A DNA stretch of 64,000 nt from Lojkania enalia (lineage: Eukaryota; Ascomycota; Dothideomycetes; Pleosporales). Where the stretch lies: positions 421,010 to 485,009 of the forward strand of contig ML986597.1 in assembly GCA_010094045.1 (NCBI GenBank), given 5' to 3'. This document shows positions 38,201 to 50,733 of the stretch, in pieces. Within the stretch, counting starts at the first letter, position 1. Each line of letters starts with the position of its first letter. Both the position numbers and the translations under genes were made by a program. Under the pieces are notes generated by a model, which was not told where the DNA came from, ran no database searches, and was given only the letters and a program-made list of their open reading frames with translations.

Positions 38201-39350
38201 CTACTTCTTACTACCCTATTATAAGACTACTATAGTAGTATAGGCAGCTGATATATACTATTGCTATATCTAGCGCGTATTCGGACCGCCTAGGTTAATA
38301 GTCTTTAACCGAGGACTTTAATTTATCTCTATATTTATAGATAAGCTCTATCGCCTTATAGGCGTTAAGTAGAAACTCTTAACAGCCTATTACGCTTCAA
38401 CTAATAGTAATATAGAAATTGTAAACTAGTATATCGACTAACGCCTACGCCCCTTTATTAACTACTATTAAGATAATTGGTTAGACCTACTGCCCTATAT
38501 AGACTAGGCTTAAGCTATCCTACCGTATAATACTACTAGTCTATCTCTATATAAAGTCGAGTTCGGCTATTAACCTATCTATTACTAGAACTAGGAGGAG
38601 CGTATATAAAGCTTATCTATAGTCTATAAGTAGATATCGCGCGAGAAAGCTTAGGACTATACTAAGACCTGTTACAATGTTATAAAGCTTACTACTAAGA
38701 TTGTTTAAAAAGGGATCGCTTATATATAGGAGTAATAAGCTTAGTAGGCGAATAAGAAGTGTAGAGAGTTGGATTTTATAGTAGGAGACTAGGTCTATAT
38801 TACACCTAAGGGCTTTACGACTAGCCGACCGAGTTAGAAGCTGGACTAGCAGATATATAGACCCTATCCTATCGTCGGAATAAAAGGCTACTTCTATTAC
38901 TTAAGGCTGCCACCGTATATATATATATATAACGTCTTCCACGTAGATTAGCTATAAAAAGCCGCCCTAGAGTTACTACCAGGCTAAATTAAGCCTGAGG
39001 AGCTACCGATTAAAGTTAATAGAAACCCTAAGTAGCCTATAGAGGAGATACTTAATAGTTATATTAATCGCGGCCGCCTATAGTATAGGGTATCCTAAGT
39101 AGCTTACAACCCTAATCCTACCTAGTATAATACCTAAGGCTTTATCAGCGCTCTATATAAAGTAAGAGACTATTACACAGCCTACCTAGAGAAGATAGGC
39201 CTACTAGCGCGACTTAACATCTAGATATAAGTATAAGAAGCAGATAAGAACCTATAGGTAATAGATAAGGATAATAAAGCTAGTTTAACTATTAAAACCC
39301 AGAAATCGCGAAGGAGGAATAGATAGTTTAAAAGATTTAGGGACGAGCCT
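35300..39350 (+). pseudogene. pol: Gypsy II pol: protease–RT–RNase H–integrase–chromodomain
   Basis: A single frame covers all domains, read through TAA/TAG stops. Protease: NIGAGS at 35403 onward, from a DTGAGS-type site. Reverse transcriptase: YFNDILIY at 36723 onward, from a YLDD site. RNase H at about 37130–37420. Integrase: the first catalytic Asp is preserved at 38127, the second is Asn (AAC, 38307) and Glu is at 38415. A chromodomain-like segment (EEILNSYINRGRLQYRVS) lies at about 39040–39110. Loss of the catalytic Asp codons by GAT/GAC to AAT/AAC is typical RIP damage. Non-functional. Confidence 0.85.
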
Positions 39351-39368
39351 CCTTATAAAGGGGGGTAA

Positions 39369-39581
39369 TATAATAACCCTACGTATACGTAGGTTATAAT
39401 AGGTTATATAACCGCGTGAAGCTCTACGCGCCTTAGTAGAAAGATACTTTATTCCGAAAAGTACGGTATATAAACGCGAGGATCCTATAGACCTTTCTCC
39501 TCCCTATCTTAATATAGCTAAAATAGAGCTAATCTACCTTATTAATACTCTGCGATATAAGAGCCTATACCCGTCCTTATA
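39369..39581 (+). repeat. Gypsy II 3' LTR
   Basis: 213 bp, directly after the polypurine tract; partner of 33072–33284. Confidence 0.85.
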
Positions 39582-40804
39582 GTACGTACTTATAATTAGC
39601 GTACTCTTATTAGAGCGTTTATATCTAAGTAAGTTCTTCTCTAATATATTCTATAATATTCTTTATCTTATTAACTAGTCTATTAGCTTTTTAAGCTATT
39701 AGGGACTATTTTAGTAGTTAATAGATTTTTATAAGTAGTTTAAAACTTATTTAAAGGTACTAGCTAAAGTAGGTTAGAAATAGGGAGACTTTTATTAATT
39801 TAAATACTATATTATTTACTTTAAACTATACTATTAGCAGCTATTCAACCTAATTATCTTATTTATAGCTAGTATAGACTTAGAGAACTTATTCTATTAC
39901 TATATTAACGTTCTCTATCTAACTATTAATCTTTAAATAGAAGCTAGTTAATATATATATATTAATTTATAGCTGTTTATATAGCTCTTAGTAGAAAGTA
40001 GAGATAAACTATATTCTATAGTTAGATATAATAGTATATAATAGTTTATAGTAAACCTATATATAATAATAAAATAGTTAAATAATATTAGAAGCTTTAA
40101 TTCTTATATATAATATTAGGTATCTATACTTATTAAGTTTATTAACTATTACTATAATATTTATATAACCTTTTAATTCTAATAGATTAGTTATAAAGTT
40201 TATAGAAATATTTTAAAACCTTTATTTAAGTATAGATAATAGTTTTAGTAATCTATAATATTTCTCTCTAGAAATCTTACTTCTTTAATATATATAATAA
40301 TAGTCTATATATTATTATATTAAGTCGAATATCTTTAACTAATAGTACTTATATTAGAGTAGTTTTAAGGTCTTTTCTTAACTAGGGTATTTATTAGACG
40401 ATAAGTTATAAATAATTTATAGCAGCTTAAACTTTAACTTATTATAGTCTAGTATTATAAATCGATTTTAATAGTATAGGTAGTTATTATACTTTTTATA
40501 ATTAGCTAAAGTTAAGAGTTTAAATTAATAGGTTTCTTTTTTTAGTAACTTTAAAGTATCTTAAATTAGATTATTATTTAGGTATTTTTTATTAATAATT
40601 TCTATAATCGATCGGCCTATTTCTATCTATTAGAATAGTTTAGAACGAAGTAATATCTATTAATAACCTTTATAAGCCTCTTCTTATATAAGCTTATTTT
40701 ATAACCTTTAAGTTAAGGTATTAGGTTTTTCTCTAAGTTTTCTAGGTTAATATATAATACTAAAGTTAAACCTTAATAGATATTTTAACTAATAGACCTA
40801 TTAG
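39582..40804 (-). pseudogene. pol: Gypsy III pol, 3' part: integrase (continues across hAT copy 2)
   Basis: On the minus strand this reads as a Ty3/Gypsy integrase: a YLNKGF/ISINFI-type segment around the first catalytic Asp, a strongly RIPped VIVNKLNKY block and IISNYRIQFIS around the second catalytic site (about 39980–40260). A helical C-terminal segment lies at about 39610–39780. It joins the reverse transcriptase half at 47062 onward once the hAT insertion and its 8-bp duplication are removed. The 3' end, including the 3' LTR, is missing at the junction with Gypsy II. Confidence 0.75.
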
Positions 40805-40849
40805 TAGGCTGGTAAATAGGGTATATAGTACCTTACCTAGGTTAAGGTT

Positions 40850-41005
40850 GGGTTCGGGGTTCTTAGCGCTGGGGTTAGGGTTAAAGTAGGGTTCTTAGCG
40901 TTGGGGTATAGGTTAGGTAGAGGTTCTTAACATTAAGGTTGAGGTTAGGGTAGGGTTCTTAGCGCTGGGGTATAAGGTTAAGGTAGGGGTACCCTATAGG
41001 GTTCC
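40850..41005 (+). repeat. Subterminal tandem repeats of hAT copy 2
   Basis: About four units with the motif GTTCTTAGCGCTGGGGT, spaced roughly 30–34 bp, each followed by TTAGGGTT- or TATAGGTT-like tails. Their position just inside the terminal repeat fits transposase-binding subterminal repeats. An AT-only satellite-like patch follows at about 41025–41095. Confidence 0.75.
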
Positions 41006-42187
41006 TCTATAATTACAGGAAATAATTATATATTATATATTTATTATATATTACATATTATATATTTATTATATATTATATATTAAATATTTATTACTGT
41101 AAATTATTATAGTAGAGAACTAGTTTTATTTAAAGTAGCCTTTTCTAAGCCTAAGACTACCTAAGAATTATAACTCTAATCTAATAGAAGACTAAACTTC
41201 TTATAGTATCGCTTTACTAAATATACATCCTTATTTTAGATAGTAACCCGCTTTACGTGAATTGTATTTATATTATAGTCTAGTATAATTAGTATTATAC
41301 AGTATAAATTATATAAAAAATAACATACCTTTAAAGAACCTAACGAGAAAAGCCTTAGTAAACTCTTAGAGAGCCTTAATTACGCTCCGTTGCTAACGCA
41401 TCTTACTACTATAGGTATCCTCCTAAACTACAGTAGTAATTTTACGGATTAGCCGCGAAAAAGGGAGCTTTTAAAGGAGGAGTTTAGTACTCTTCTAATA
41501 TTGTTTAATCTGTCGAAGTGCGACGGCTATATTCTATTAGTATATAACTGTAATAAAAACCTGTAATAACTTACTTCTAGAGTAATAGCAACGCTTTACT
41601 AGCGTAGGCTTTACTAATGCAGGTGCCTTACGAGCTGATTTAGCGGCGAGCTGCTTTCGGGGAAACTTGCTACCTGTTAAAACGATTTTAGATCGTGCTA
41701 TTCCTCGAGTACAAGATATTACGTGTTAATAGTAGTAGAGTAGAGTGGTTAACGTTAATAATTAAGGTTGGTAGTATGAAGCTAAGTTGAGGTTTGTTGA
41801 TAGATACCCAAAATGTAAATATGGATGCTAAGACACGCACGTGCTAAGAGCTAGTACCAAATTAGGATTATAAAGTAAAGCTAATAAGGTGTTTAGGCGT
41901 GCATTATAAGAATACTATGATAAAAAACTGTAATAACTTACTATCTTATAGAACTAGCAGTGCGCTTTTTAGTAATAGTTTTTTATACTAAACCGACTAA
42001 TATTTTATATTTATTTAGATGTGTATATATTTTGTTATTATTTCTATCTAATCTATACTAGTAGGTGGCACGTGCGCTCGTCGCGTTGAGCCTAATACCC
42101 TACTACAATTCTTCTTCCTACTATACTCTTATTAGCACAACCCTAAATCTTCGATTTATTATATACTTTTATTATAGTTCCTATAAA

Positions 42188-43476
42188 ATGTTGACTATTA
42201 AAGTAGAGCCTATTAACGACAATTTTCTCGATGGTCCAGATAGCTTACTACCACCAAAGCTACTAGAGCTACCAGTTAGCTTCGACTAAGATGAGTAGGC
42301 GAAGTTAACACAGGTAAGTAATTATACCAGTCTTTTATTATAGTTTACTAATAAATATAGGGCTGGTAGTTAGAAGATTATAAAATTAAATACGTCCTTT
42401 CGCTATACGGTTAAGCTGGTTCTTAAAAAGGCCGTCCAACCAACCTTACAGTACCCTTTAAGGGTATACTTAGCAATACTAAGCGCGCTATCTAATAGAG
42501 AGACAAGGCTATATCGCTTACTGCTAAGGAAAAGGCTATTAAGAGTGCCTATGCTGCTGATCGCTCTGCTAAGAGTGCTAAGAAGAGGCAGCTACAGAAA
42601 AGTGCTGAATATATAGCGCTAGGGGAAGAAGAAAAAAAAAAGATGTTAGATAAAGCTATTAAAGCTATAGCGGAGAAGCGCTTCAACGATTATAAGTCTA
42701 GTAAGTTATTACAGTTATTTATCATATATATATATACTTACAAGTAAATAGGTAATTGGTTAGAGGTAAGGCTAAAAGCTATCTACTTAAAATAGGAGTA
42801 TATCGACCAAGAGATTAGCCTTAGACGTTACCAAGCAGTTCTATTAAAGGCTACTAGTTAAGAGAAAGATGTATCTACTATATAAGAATCAGCTCGTAGT
42901 CTATTACGGGTATATAGCTCTAGAGGAGCTGTGTAGAAGGTTATGTATAAGATATACTAAGATAGCCTTCTTAAGCTATAAAATAATAGCTTTAAAAGCA
43001 AGGATACTTAAAATAAATAGTAAGAGTTTGTTGAGGGACTATCTAAGGAAGAGTTAGCTATAGTCTTAGAGCTAGAGTGGAAGTAAGTTTATTATATTTT
43101 TTATCACATCCATTTATTATAAACATATACTAATTACTACCCTAGATATTAAGAGCCTCTATCAGTATATGATTAATTCGATAATAATCTTCTTCTTAAT
43201 TCGAACTTACCCTATATTAAGGGTATTGAAAGCGATAAGTGCGAAGAGGAGGTTAATAATAATTCTAAAATTAAGGCTGAGCTTATATAATATAAGGATA
43301 AGTATAAGATATTAAGTAAGAAGTTAGATAGTACTTTTAAAGGCTTCTTAGATAAAGATATAACAAACTTTAATAGTTTCTCAGATAATAATACTTCAAT
43401 AAATAAGGATTAGCTTAGCCCTTACTACTAGTAGTTAGTAGAAGAAAATCTAATACACTTCTCTAATACTATATAA
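42188..43476 (+). pseudogene. hAT second gene, three introns, product unknown
   Basis: The ATG at 42188 opens a frame that stays in register through three GT…AG introns (42314–42360, 42701–42751, 43083–43145), giving about 375 codons up to a TAA at 43474. Introns 1 and 3 have a TACTAAT branch site. Many in-frame stops, all seen as TAA/TAG, mark RIP rather than a wrong frame. The product would be very basic and helical in the middle (EKAIKSAYAADRSAKSAKK, GEEEKKKMLDKAIKAIAEKR) and acidic or Asn-rich at the C-terminus. No known domain is recognised; a basic, coiled-coil DNA- or transposase-binding role is only a guess. It lies 5' of the transposase on the same strand in both element copies. Confidence 0.7.
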
Positions 43477-43861
43477 ATTTTATTTACACTACTTCCCTAT
43501 ATATATAAACTTAATTAACTAGGGTGGTATATCGTACTATATTACAGACTATAGTAGTATGTCGCAAAATAGATTAGGGTGGTTATTAGATTCTAAGTAG
43601 TATGCTATAGTATCTCGCAGTATATTACAGTACGTTAAATAATAGTAATTAACTGTGCTTTATAGTATATAATAGTAATTTACTATACTTTATAGTATTT
43701 TCTAGACTACGGCGTTCTGCGATATACTACAGCAGACTCTTATATACTACTAGGAGTATAGTATTAGTATGCCGTTTAGTAATAAAACCTATTATCTCTA
43801 AAAATAAATACTTGATACAATAGTATAATATACTACTATTTTACTAGGGTTTCACATATAT

Positions 43862-43909
<48 letters not shown>
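43862..43909 (+). repeat. (TAG)16 microsatellite inside hAT copy 2
   Basis: Sixteen uninterrupted trinucleotide units between the two genes; the homologous tract in copy 1 has thirteen. Confidence 0.9.
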
Positions 43910-44045
43910 CAGTAGTCTACAAACATAATTCATAGCTAGATACTCTCGATCGTTAACCCTAACTCCTTATATACCTACAATATCGTAATATTCCTACTAT
44001 TCTTTATTACAGCGTTTTATCACAGTTATATTAATACTAATATAA

Positions 44046-46660
44046 ATCCAGTATCTCGCGATCGACGCTCTATTAATTTCCTATTAAGGTTTCCAAGAAA
44101 CCTATCAGCTAATTATATATCCGCGGATAGAGGATAAAAAAGATAGGTAAGGGGTAATAGAGCTTATTAATATATGGATAGCATAGTAGGAATTAATACT
44201 ATAGGCTCAGGACCCTTTAAATATACTCGACAAACTAAGGTAGAATTTAGCTACTCGTTATAGTAAGATCTGGAGACAATTTAGGGAAGCTACACAATTT
44301 CTAGATAGTTACCTATTTATATTCTATTACTACTACGGCCTTTAACTTATATATCTAAATAAGAATTATAATAGTATAAAGCATCTAATAAATTATCTTA
44401 GATCTTAGGCCTGTCTAAGAACTCTAGCTCCTAAGTATAATAGGTTCTATATACCTATAGCTAGGCCTCCCGATGATAAAGATCCGATTATACTACTATA
44501 CTCTACTAGCGCCTTCGAGTACAAACTAGTCCGTATTATTATTAATAATAACTGGTCTTTCTAAATAGTAGATTACCCGTTCTTTTAACAATTCGTTTAG
44601 TTCCTCTAACCAGGTACTATATTAATTAGCTGATTTAGTTTTATGGGGCTATTCGAGTATAAGGTTATAGTAGCTTAGTTCTCTCTTTTACATAACCTTA
44701 GCTAAAGTACAAAGATATTAATCGTGTTTAATACCTGGTTTATAAAGAACCACCTTAGTTTCCTTACAGTAAAAGGGTACTATATTAATTAGGACTAGGA
44801 GTTCTGCGAGAGACTACTTGATTTTATCCCTATTCAAGGAAGCTATACTGGTACTTCTATAGTAATAGAAGTACTATATATTCTATCAAACATAAATATA
44901 CAACGATAATTGCTAGTAGCTACCTGTAACAACGCTGCTAATAATAGTATACTTATATATACGATATAAGAGAAACTACGCGAAGACAGTATTAAATAGG
45001 ACTACAAGGAGAATATAATTCTATACCTCGCTTATATTATCAATCTTGTTGTTTAGGAAATTATTTACTATCTTAAGCTCGCACCCCCCGAAGAGATAGA
45101 AAATAGAGGAACTTTACGGTAACGCGATATAAATGAGATCCGGATATAAGTTTCTATCCTAAATTCTCTTCGTAAGGTATAGCTTTTTATTACAGTTAGT
45201 TATCACAGTTATTACGTACTAATTCCTAGTTAGATTCGAGCTATTTATAAAGTAATCGATCGATCGCTACAGCGCTATAAGCGTTTTATTGCTTTACAGA
45301 GCTTCCTACCACCTAAGCACCGGCTGTCTGTAATAAGAGATGTCCCAACTTAATGGAATTCGACATTTAATATATATAACTAAGTAGTAGGCTTTAAGTA
45401 ATATATTAACAACTAGCTTTAATATGAAATTAACTTAAAGATCCCTGCTTGGAGATCTAGTAACAATAAGGACGCCGAGGTAGATTTCTATAATCTCCAG
45501 CGACTTCGACTATTTACTACTAAATAGTACTACTTAATACTGATTGTAGACCTGCTTAGTAATTTTAAAAGGGCAACCGAAGCGCTTAGTAAGAATATAA
45601 AGCCTTAGATCTAGTATATTTAGTAAATGTATAATAGGCTCTTCGATTTCCTAGATAATATAAATAGGGATCTAGCTAAAGATGTAGAGAGTAACTTAGA
45701 TTAGCTAATAGTAGTAAGAGCTGTAGTAGAGAAGGGTTGATCTAAATTGAGTAAATACTACTTAAAAATAGATGTAAAGTGTAGTTACTTATTTAACTAT
45801 ATAACGATCTTAGATCTATCCTAGAAGCTTACAGCATACGAGGTACTTTTATTACAGCTATTTATTATATTAGCTTCTAACTATAACTATAGGACGAGAC
45901 TTAGGACTTTTAGTATAGGGAAACCTATCGCTAACAATTCCTTAAATATCTTAATCGCTATAATAAGGATATACCAGGCTATATCTTATCTATAACACCC
46001 CGACCTCGACGGGTATAAAGTAATAAGTGGTTTTATAAACCATCTCTATAACGTTTATCCTTAAGCAGCTCCTTAAGTTTCCTAGGCCAGGATCTAAGTA
46101 ACGTAGGAGAGGGAGAGGGAGAGGGAGAGTCAGAGGAAGAAGAGAAAGGACTAACTTATCGAGAAGGAGAAAGCTATCTAAGTATACCTCCTATTCGAGG
46201 TCGTAACTTTAATGTATTAGACTGGTGGAGAGTAAATGAATATTAGTATCTGCAGCTTACTCAGGTTGTAAGAAATATTCTTCTAATACAGATTACAGGA
46301 GTTAGTATTAAGCGGGTTTTTAATACTACTAGAAATATAATTAAGGATAGGAGATATTACCTTGCTGCGCAAAGAATCCAGGATATTATATTTCTGAAAT
46401 ATATAATAAGCGGAGAGGACTATCGTACTAAAAAGGTACGCTGGGCTATAGAGGCCTAGGATACTAGTAAGCTAAGCCCTCTTTATAGCGCTAATAAGGT
46501 TACGGATCTTTTTAAACTTCCAGCCTAGGTATACGACGAAGAACTAGAGATTAACCAGGAGATTAACCAGGAGAATATCAATCCTAGTACTACTACTGAT
46601 AAGAAGCCGCCGCGAAAGCGTATTTGTCGAGAAATTTATAAACCTCTACGGTTTATATAA
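44046..46660 (+). pseudogene. hAT transposase, RIP-inactivated
   Basis: A frame from about 44046 holds the hAT core. FNTWF (family form: LDTW with the first catalytic Asp, here Asn) is at 44727, followed by LLDFIPIQGSYTG and the conserved VPTQWNST block near 45340 (Q is now TAA). The C-terminal dimerisation domain follows with LDWWRVNEYQYLQL (46217 onward) and VFNTTRNIIKDRR. A basic tail ends at a TAA at 46658–46660. The reading frame changes between about 46020 and 46110, near a purine-rich GGGAGA microsatellite; an intron or an indel could explain it. No BED finger could be identified with confidence at the N-terminus. The enzyme would excise and reinsert the element with 8-bp duplications, matching the flanks seen. 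Confidence 0.85.
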
Positions 46661-47053
46661 TAAATTACTATTATAAATATATTATCGTGTCAGATTAAGC
46701 TATATAAGATTAATAGTTAAGGAGCGTACTACTACAGTCTACGACGTACTACGGCGTACTACCCTAGAATCTAATAAAGCGAGATTAGCCTAATCTGTAA
46801 TAAATAGCTGTAATAAAGCCCTAGAATATTGTACTATATATACTCTTACTAAACTACTTTCTAAAGTATACTAATTAGTTAGACTCTAAGGAAACCCAGT
46901 CCGTGCAACCCTACCTCAACCTATACTCTATTACTAAGCAGCTACCCTAACCCTACCTATACCCTAGGCTGATTAGTAAGACCCTAACCTTAACCCTACC
47001 CTACTTACGTAAGACCCTAACCCCAACCCAACCTATACCTATCTACTAGCCTA

Positions 47054-50000
47054 CCTATTAGTAACTTAACTACTTTATTATTATAAAATACTATAAGTTC
47101 TTATAATAGTTTAGTACTTCTATAAGAAATACTATACCTTCTAATTTAGACCTCTATTACTTAAAATATTAGATAATTATAAGTAATTCTTTATTATAAA
47201 TTTTATAGTTACTTTTAGTAGAATTTATATATTTAGAGAAGTAGGTAATAAGTCTTAGTTTACTATTAGTACCTTTCTAAGATAATATACTAACTATTAT
47301 AAAGTTAGATATATTAACTTCTACTACTATTTATAGTTTAGGGCTAAAGTATTAGAAAATTAGTATAAAGATAAAAGTATCTTTTAAATAGTTAAAGAAA
47401 TATTAACAGCTATTATTCTAGTTAAATTAAGTATTCTTCTTAATTAGGGCTATTAAGGGGGAAACTTTTTATAAGAAGTTACTAATAAATTATTAGTAGA
47501 AGTTTATAAAACTTATAAAGGTTTAAATATCTTTTATATTTTTAAAGTATTTCTAGTTAATAATTATTTCTACCTTTTTTAGGTTTATATATATCTCTTC
47601 TATAATAATTATATATCTTAGGTAGGTTACTTCTAACTAATAAAACTTATATTTATCTATATTAAGCTATAAACTATTTACTTTTAAAGCTTTAAAAACT
47701 AGCTAAATATACTACTTATAATCTTTTAGATTCTTACTAAATATTAGGATATTATTAATATAGGTAGTATAGAATATATTAAAATATAGTTTTAGTATAT
47801 TATTTATAAAGTACTAGAATATACTTAAAATATTAGCTAAGTTAAAAAATATTACTAGATATTTAAATAGCCTATAGTATATATAAAAGATAGTCTTCTA
47901 TTTATCTCCTTTAATAATCTTTAACTTATTAAATATAGTAATAATATCGAGTTTTATATAGTATTTAGCCTTACTAAATTAGATTAATATTTCTTAAATT
48001 AGTAGAATCGGGTATTAGTTTTTAATAGTAATAGTATTTAGGACTCTATAATTTATATAGAATTAGAAACTACTTTTAAATTTCTTTATAAAAATTATAG
48101 GTATAATTATTAGTAATAAACTTACTCTAATAAATTCCTTAGATAAGTTCTTATTAAGGTACTTCTTTAGTACCTTTAACTTATTTTAGAATATCTTATA
48201 AAGTAGACTAAAACTAGTTTACTTACTATTTTCTAGTTTAATCTTATAATCGTATAATTATTATTTAGGTAATTTATCTATATTTTTATATAAGAAGATA
48301 GATAATAGATTATAATATTCTTTAAATACTTTAGTAATAGGGTTAATATATATCTTTAAAACTAGAGCCTTATTAATATTAACTATTAATATAGTAAAGA
48401 TTTTATAGTTAAATTATTAGAAGAATTAAACTAGTAATATAGTATTTATATAATATATATCTAGCTATAATATAGATTTTAGGTATTTAGATTTAAATAA
48501 ATTCTCTTAACTATAATTTTTATCTAAAGTTAAATTAGTTTTAATTTTAAATTCTTTTAACTAATATAATATTTTAAATAACTAGTAATTATATTAAATA
48601 TAATTTAATAGGTAGAGCTTTAAATAGTATTATCTAGACTTTAAATTATATAAGGGTTATAAATTAGTTACTTTAAAATCTCCTTTTATATTAGATTTAG
48701 GTAGTTTATAGTTTTTAATAACTATTTAAGTAATCTATTAATAGATAATAATACTAGTAGATTATAAGTATTAAGTTAGGTATTAGTTAGCGGTAAAGAT
48801 TAGCTATTTATTCTTATAGTCTAGATTTATATAATACTTATATATCTATAACTATCTTAGAATTAACTAGTATTTTCCTAATATAGTTATATAGAAATAT
48901 ACTATCTTTAAATAGTTTAGATATTAGAAAGTTAGAGTAATTAAATAGAAGATAGTCTTTTTATAAAAAACTTCTCTATTAAAGCTAATTAGATATAAAT
49001 TATATAGAAGTTATATTTTTTAGAGTTTTAAGGTATATATAAAGTTTCTATAGATATAATTATAATTAATAGCCCTAGTATTAATAAAAATATTAATATT
49101 TTACTAAACTAGGTTTTAATAGATTAAAAAAGAAATTAGAATCTAATAGTTCTATACCTATTTTTATAAAGGCTAGTTTTATAAATATATAAAAATTTAG
49201 TATAAATATAGTTTTAAAAAGTAACTTACTTCTAAAATAAACTTTTTAATAATATTCTAGTTAGTAAAACTAACTATATTTAAAAGTAAGAGTAATAGCT
49301 TTATTTATAAAATAATAAATATATTAAGAATTAGTTAGAAAATTAGTTAAAAGATTAAGAGTAGGATTTATAGGGTATAGTAGGGCTTTAAAACCCTTAA
49401 TAGATTAATAGTAAAGGAGTACTATATTCTAGTAAAATATATCTTTTACTATTATACTTATAATAATATTTTTTATAGTAGCATCTTTCTTATTTATTAG
49501 AGCTTATAAGTATATAACTAGAAGTATTAAGTTCTATAGTATTTAAGTTCTTCTAGTAAATAGTATAATACTTTAGTTATTTATAATAATTATCGGGTAG
49601 ATAATATAGATTAGTATTATATAGGGAAATTAGGTTAGCATAGTTATTTAGGGTACTAAATATTATAATACTAATTATAGTATAGTAGAATTTATTAAAA
49701 AGAAAATATTAGAAATATATAATTTATCTAATCTTATTTAATTTAGTATCTATAATTAGGCGTTAGAATTTAGTAAAGTAAGTAGAGAACCTGCTTTAGC
49801 CTTATTTTAAAGTCTCTAGTTTACTCTATATTATAATCTTCTTATTCTAGTTATTATAGATAGATTTTAAAAAAGCGACTAAACTATCTATAGAGTTAAT
49901 ATTCTTATCTATTAATAGATTAACTAATATTACTAGGTCTTATTTTAGGTAGAAATAGATATATAAAAGGTAGATATATTTAGTTAAATATTAGTTAGTA

Positions 50001-50430
50001 TTTTCTTCTAGTTTATAATAGAACTTTCTAATAAAATATAAAAGCTCTAAACGTTTACTAGAAAATATTAAAAGGTTAGATAAATAGTTAAAATAGAAAT
50101 ATAGGTTATATATAATTTTAAATAGATTAGAAGTTAATATAGATATTTATTTAGAAGTTAAGGTTATAGGCTAAATTAGGCTAAAGGCGGGTAATAGTTC
50201 TATTACTATTAATATACTAGTAGCTGGTAGAGAAGTAGCTATTTAATAGCTATTAAATTCCCTTTATATTACTTTAAAGTCTAATTTATAGTAGTTTTTC
50301 TAGGTTATTAAGGCTTCTACTAGCATCTTATTTTTCTACTATAAAAAGTCTAGCTTACTCTAGATCTTTTTAAATATACTAATAAGCACGTTCTTATCTA
50401 TAGTATATAATAGTAAATAATATAATATAA
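47054..50430 (-). pseudogene. Gypsy III gag-pol, 5' part: gag, protease, RT, RNase H
   Basis: Minus-strand Ty3/Gypsy coding, saturated with TAA/TAG. A capsid-like region is at about 49650–50150. The reverse transcriptase has YINNILIF at 47740–47762 (from a YLDD…F site) preceded by a TFQYFINN block. RNase H and connection sequence run toward 47062. The frame is cut by hAT copy 2, with CCTATTAG on both sides, and resumes as integrase at 40796. Its 5' LTR is the 303-bp unit at 50431–50733. Confidence 0.75.
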
Positions 50431-50733
50431 TATTATAGGCGCTTATATATAATTAGTTAATCGTATTTTAAATAGTTAACTCTATTACTATATACTATAT
50501 ATAAATATTAAAATATTATATAAAGAATAGAGATATCTATATTATATAGATTTTTATAAGAGCTAGGTCTATACTATTATATAGGCTAGCTAGATTAGTA
50601 AAACCTTCCTCTATTATAGTTAAGATAAGTCGGTTATATTCTAGCTAATAGCTAATAGTTATTACTAGCAGCTAGTTTAAGTATTATAGTAAGGGTAGTA
50701 TAAGTATAGAGGTGTTATAGTATTACTATAATA
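50431..50733 (-). repeat. LTR of Gypsy III, 303-bp family, copy D
   Basis: 303 bp, gap-free with the solo copies, minus orientation, with Gypsy III gag immediately inside it. The flanks (TATAA and TAAAG) do not match, as expected when only one LTR of an element remains. The right flank matches an uninterrupted sequence in RecQ relic 2 at about 62386 onward, which fixes the right edge. Confidence 0.85.

Larger units (their letters stand above)
33072..39581 (+). mobile_element. Gypsy II: chromodomain Ty3/Gypsy retrotransposon (6510 bp)
   Basis: Two 213-bp LTRs (33072–33284 and 39369–39581) align without gaps; the decayed start TATAATAACCC comes from TG. A polypurine tract AAAGGGGGGTAA (39357–39368) precedes the right LTR. 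The internal order is gag with zinc knuckle, protease, reverse transcriptase, RNase H, integrase and chromodomain, all on the plus strand with many TAA/TAG stops. I could not find a matching 5-bp target duplication, so the flanks may have rearranged. Confidence 0.9.
40805..47053 (+). mobile_element. hAT transposon, copy 2 (6249 bp)
   Basis: A perfect 8-bp target duplication CCTATTAG (40797–40804 and 47054–47061). Terminal inverted repeats TAGGCTGGTAAATAGG and TAGGCTAGTAGATAGG. It carries two plus-strand genes: the second gene (42188–43476) and the transposase (44046–46660). It is inserted in the integrase region of Gypsy III and is inverted relative to copy 1. RIP is lighter than in copy 1, and several CA/TG-rich stretches remain. 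Confidence 0.95.

Noticed and set aside
40850..41005. Possible interstitial telomere repeats (TTAGGG-like strings)
   Set aside because: They are irregular, belong to 30–34-bp subterminal units of the hAT element, and recur inside the terminus of copy 1.
42065..42289. 74-codon plus-strand open frame read from 42065
   Set aside because: It starts at GTG; the true start of the hAT second gene is probably the in-frame ATG at 42188.
42869..43057. 62-codon plus-strand open frame in hAT copy 2
   Set aside because: It lies in a different frame from the spliced second gene, whose register is fixed by three introns.
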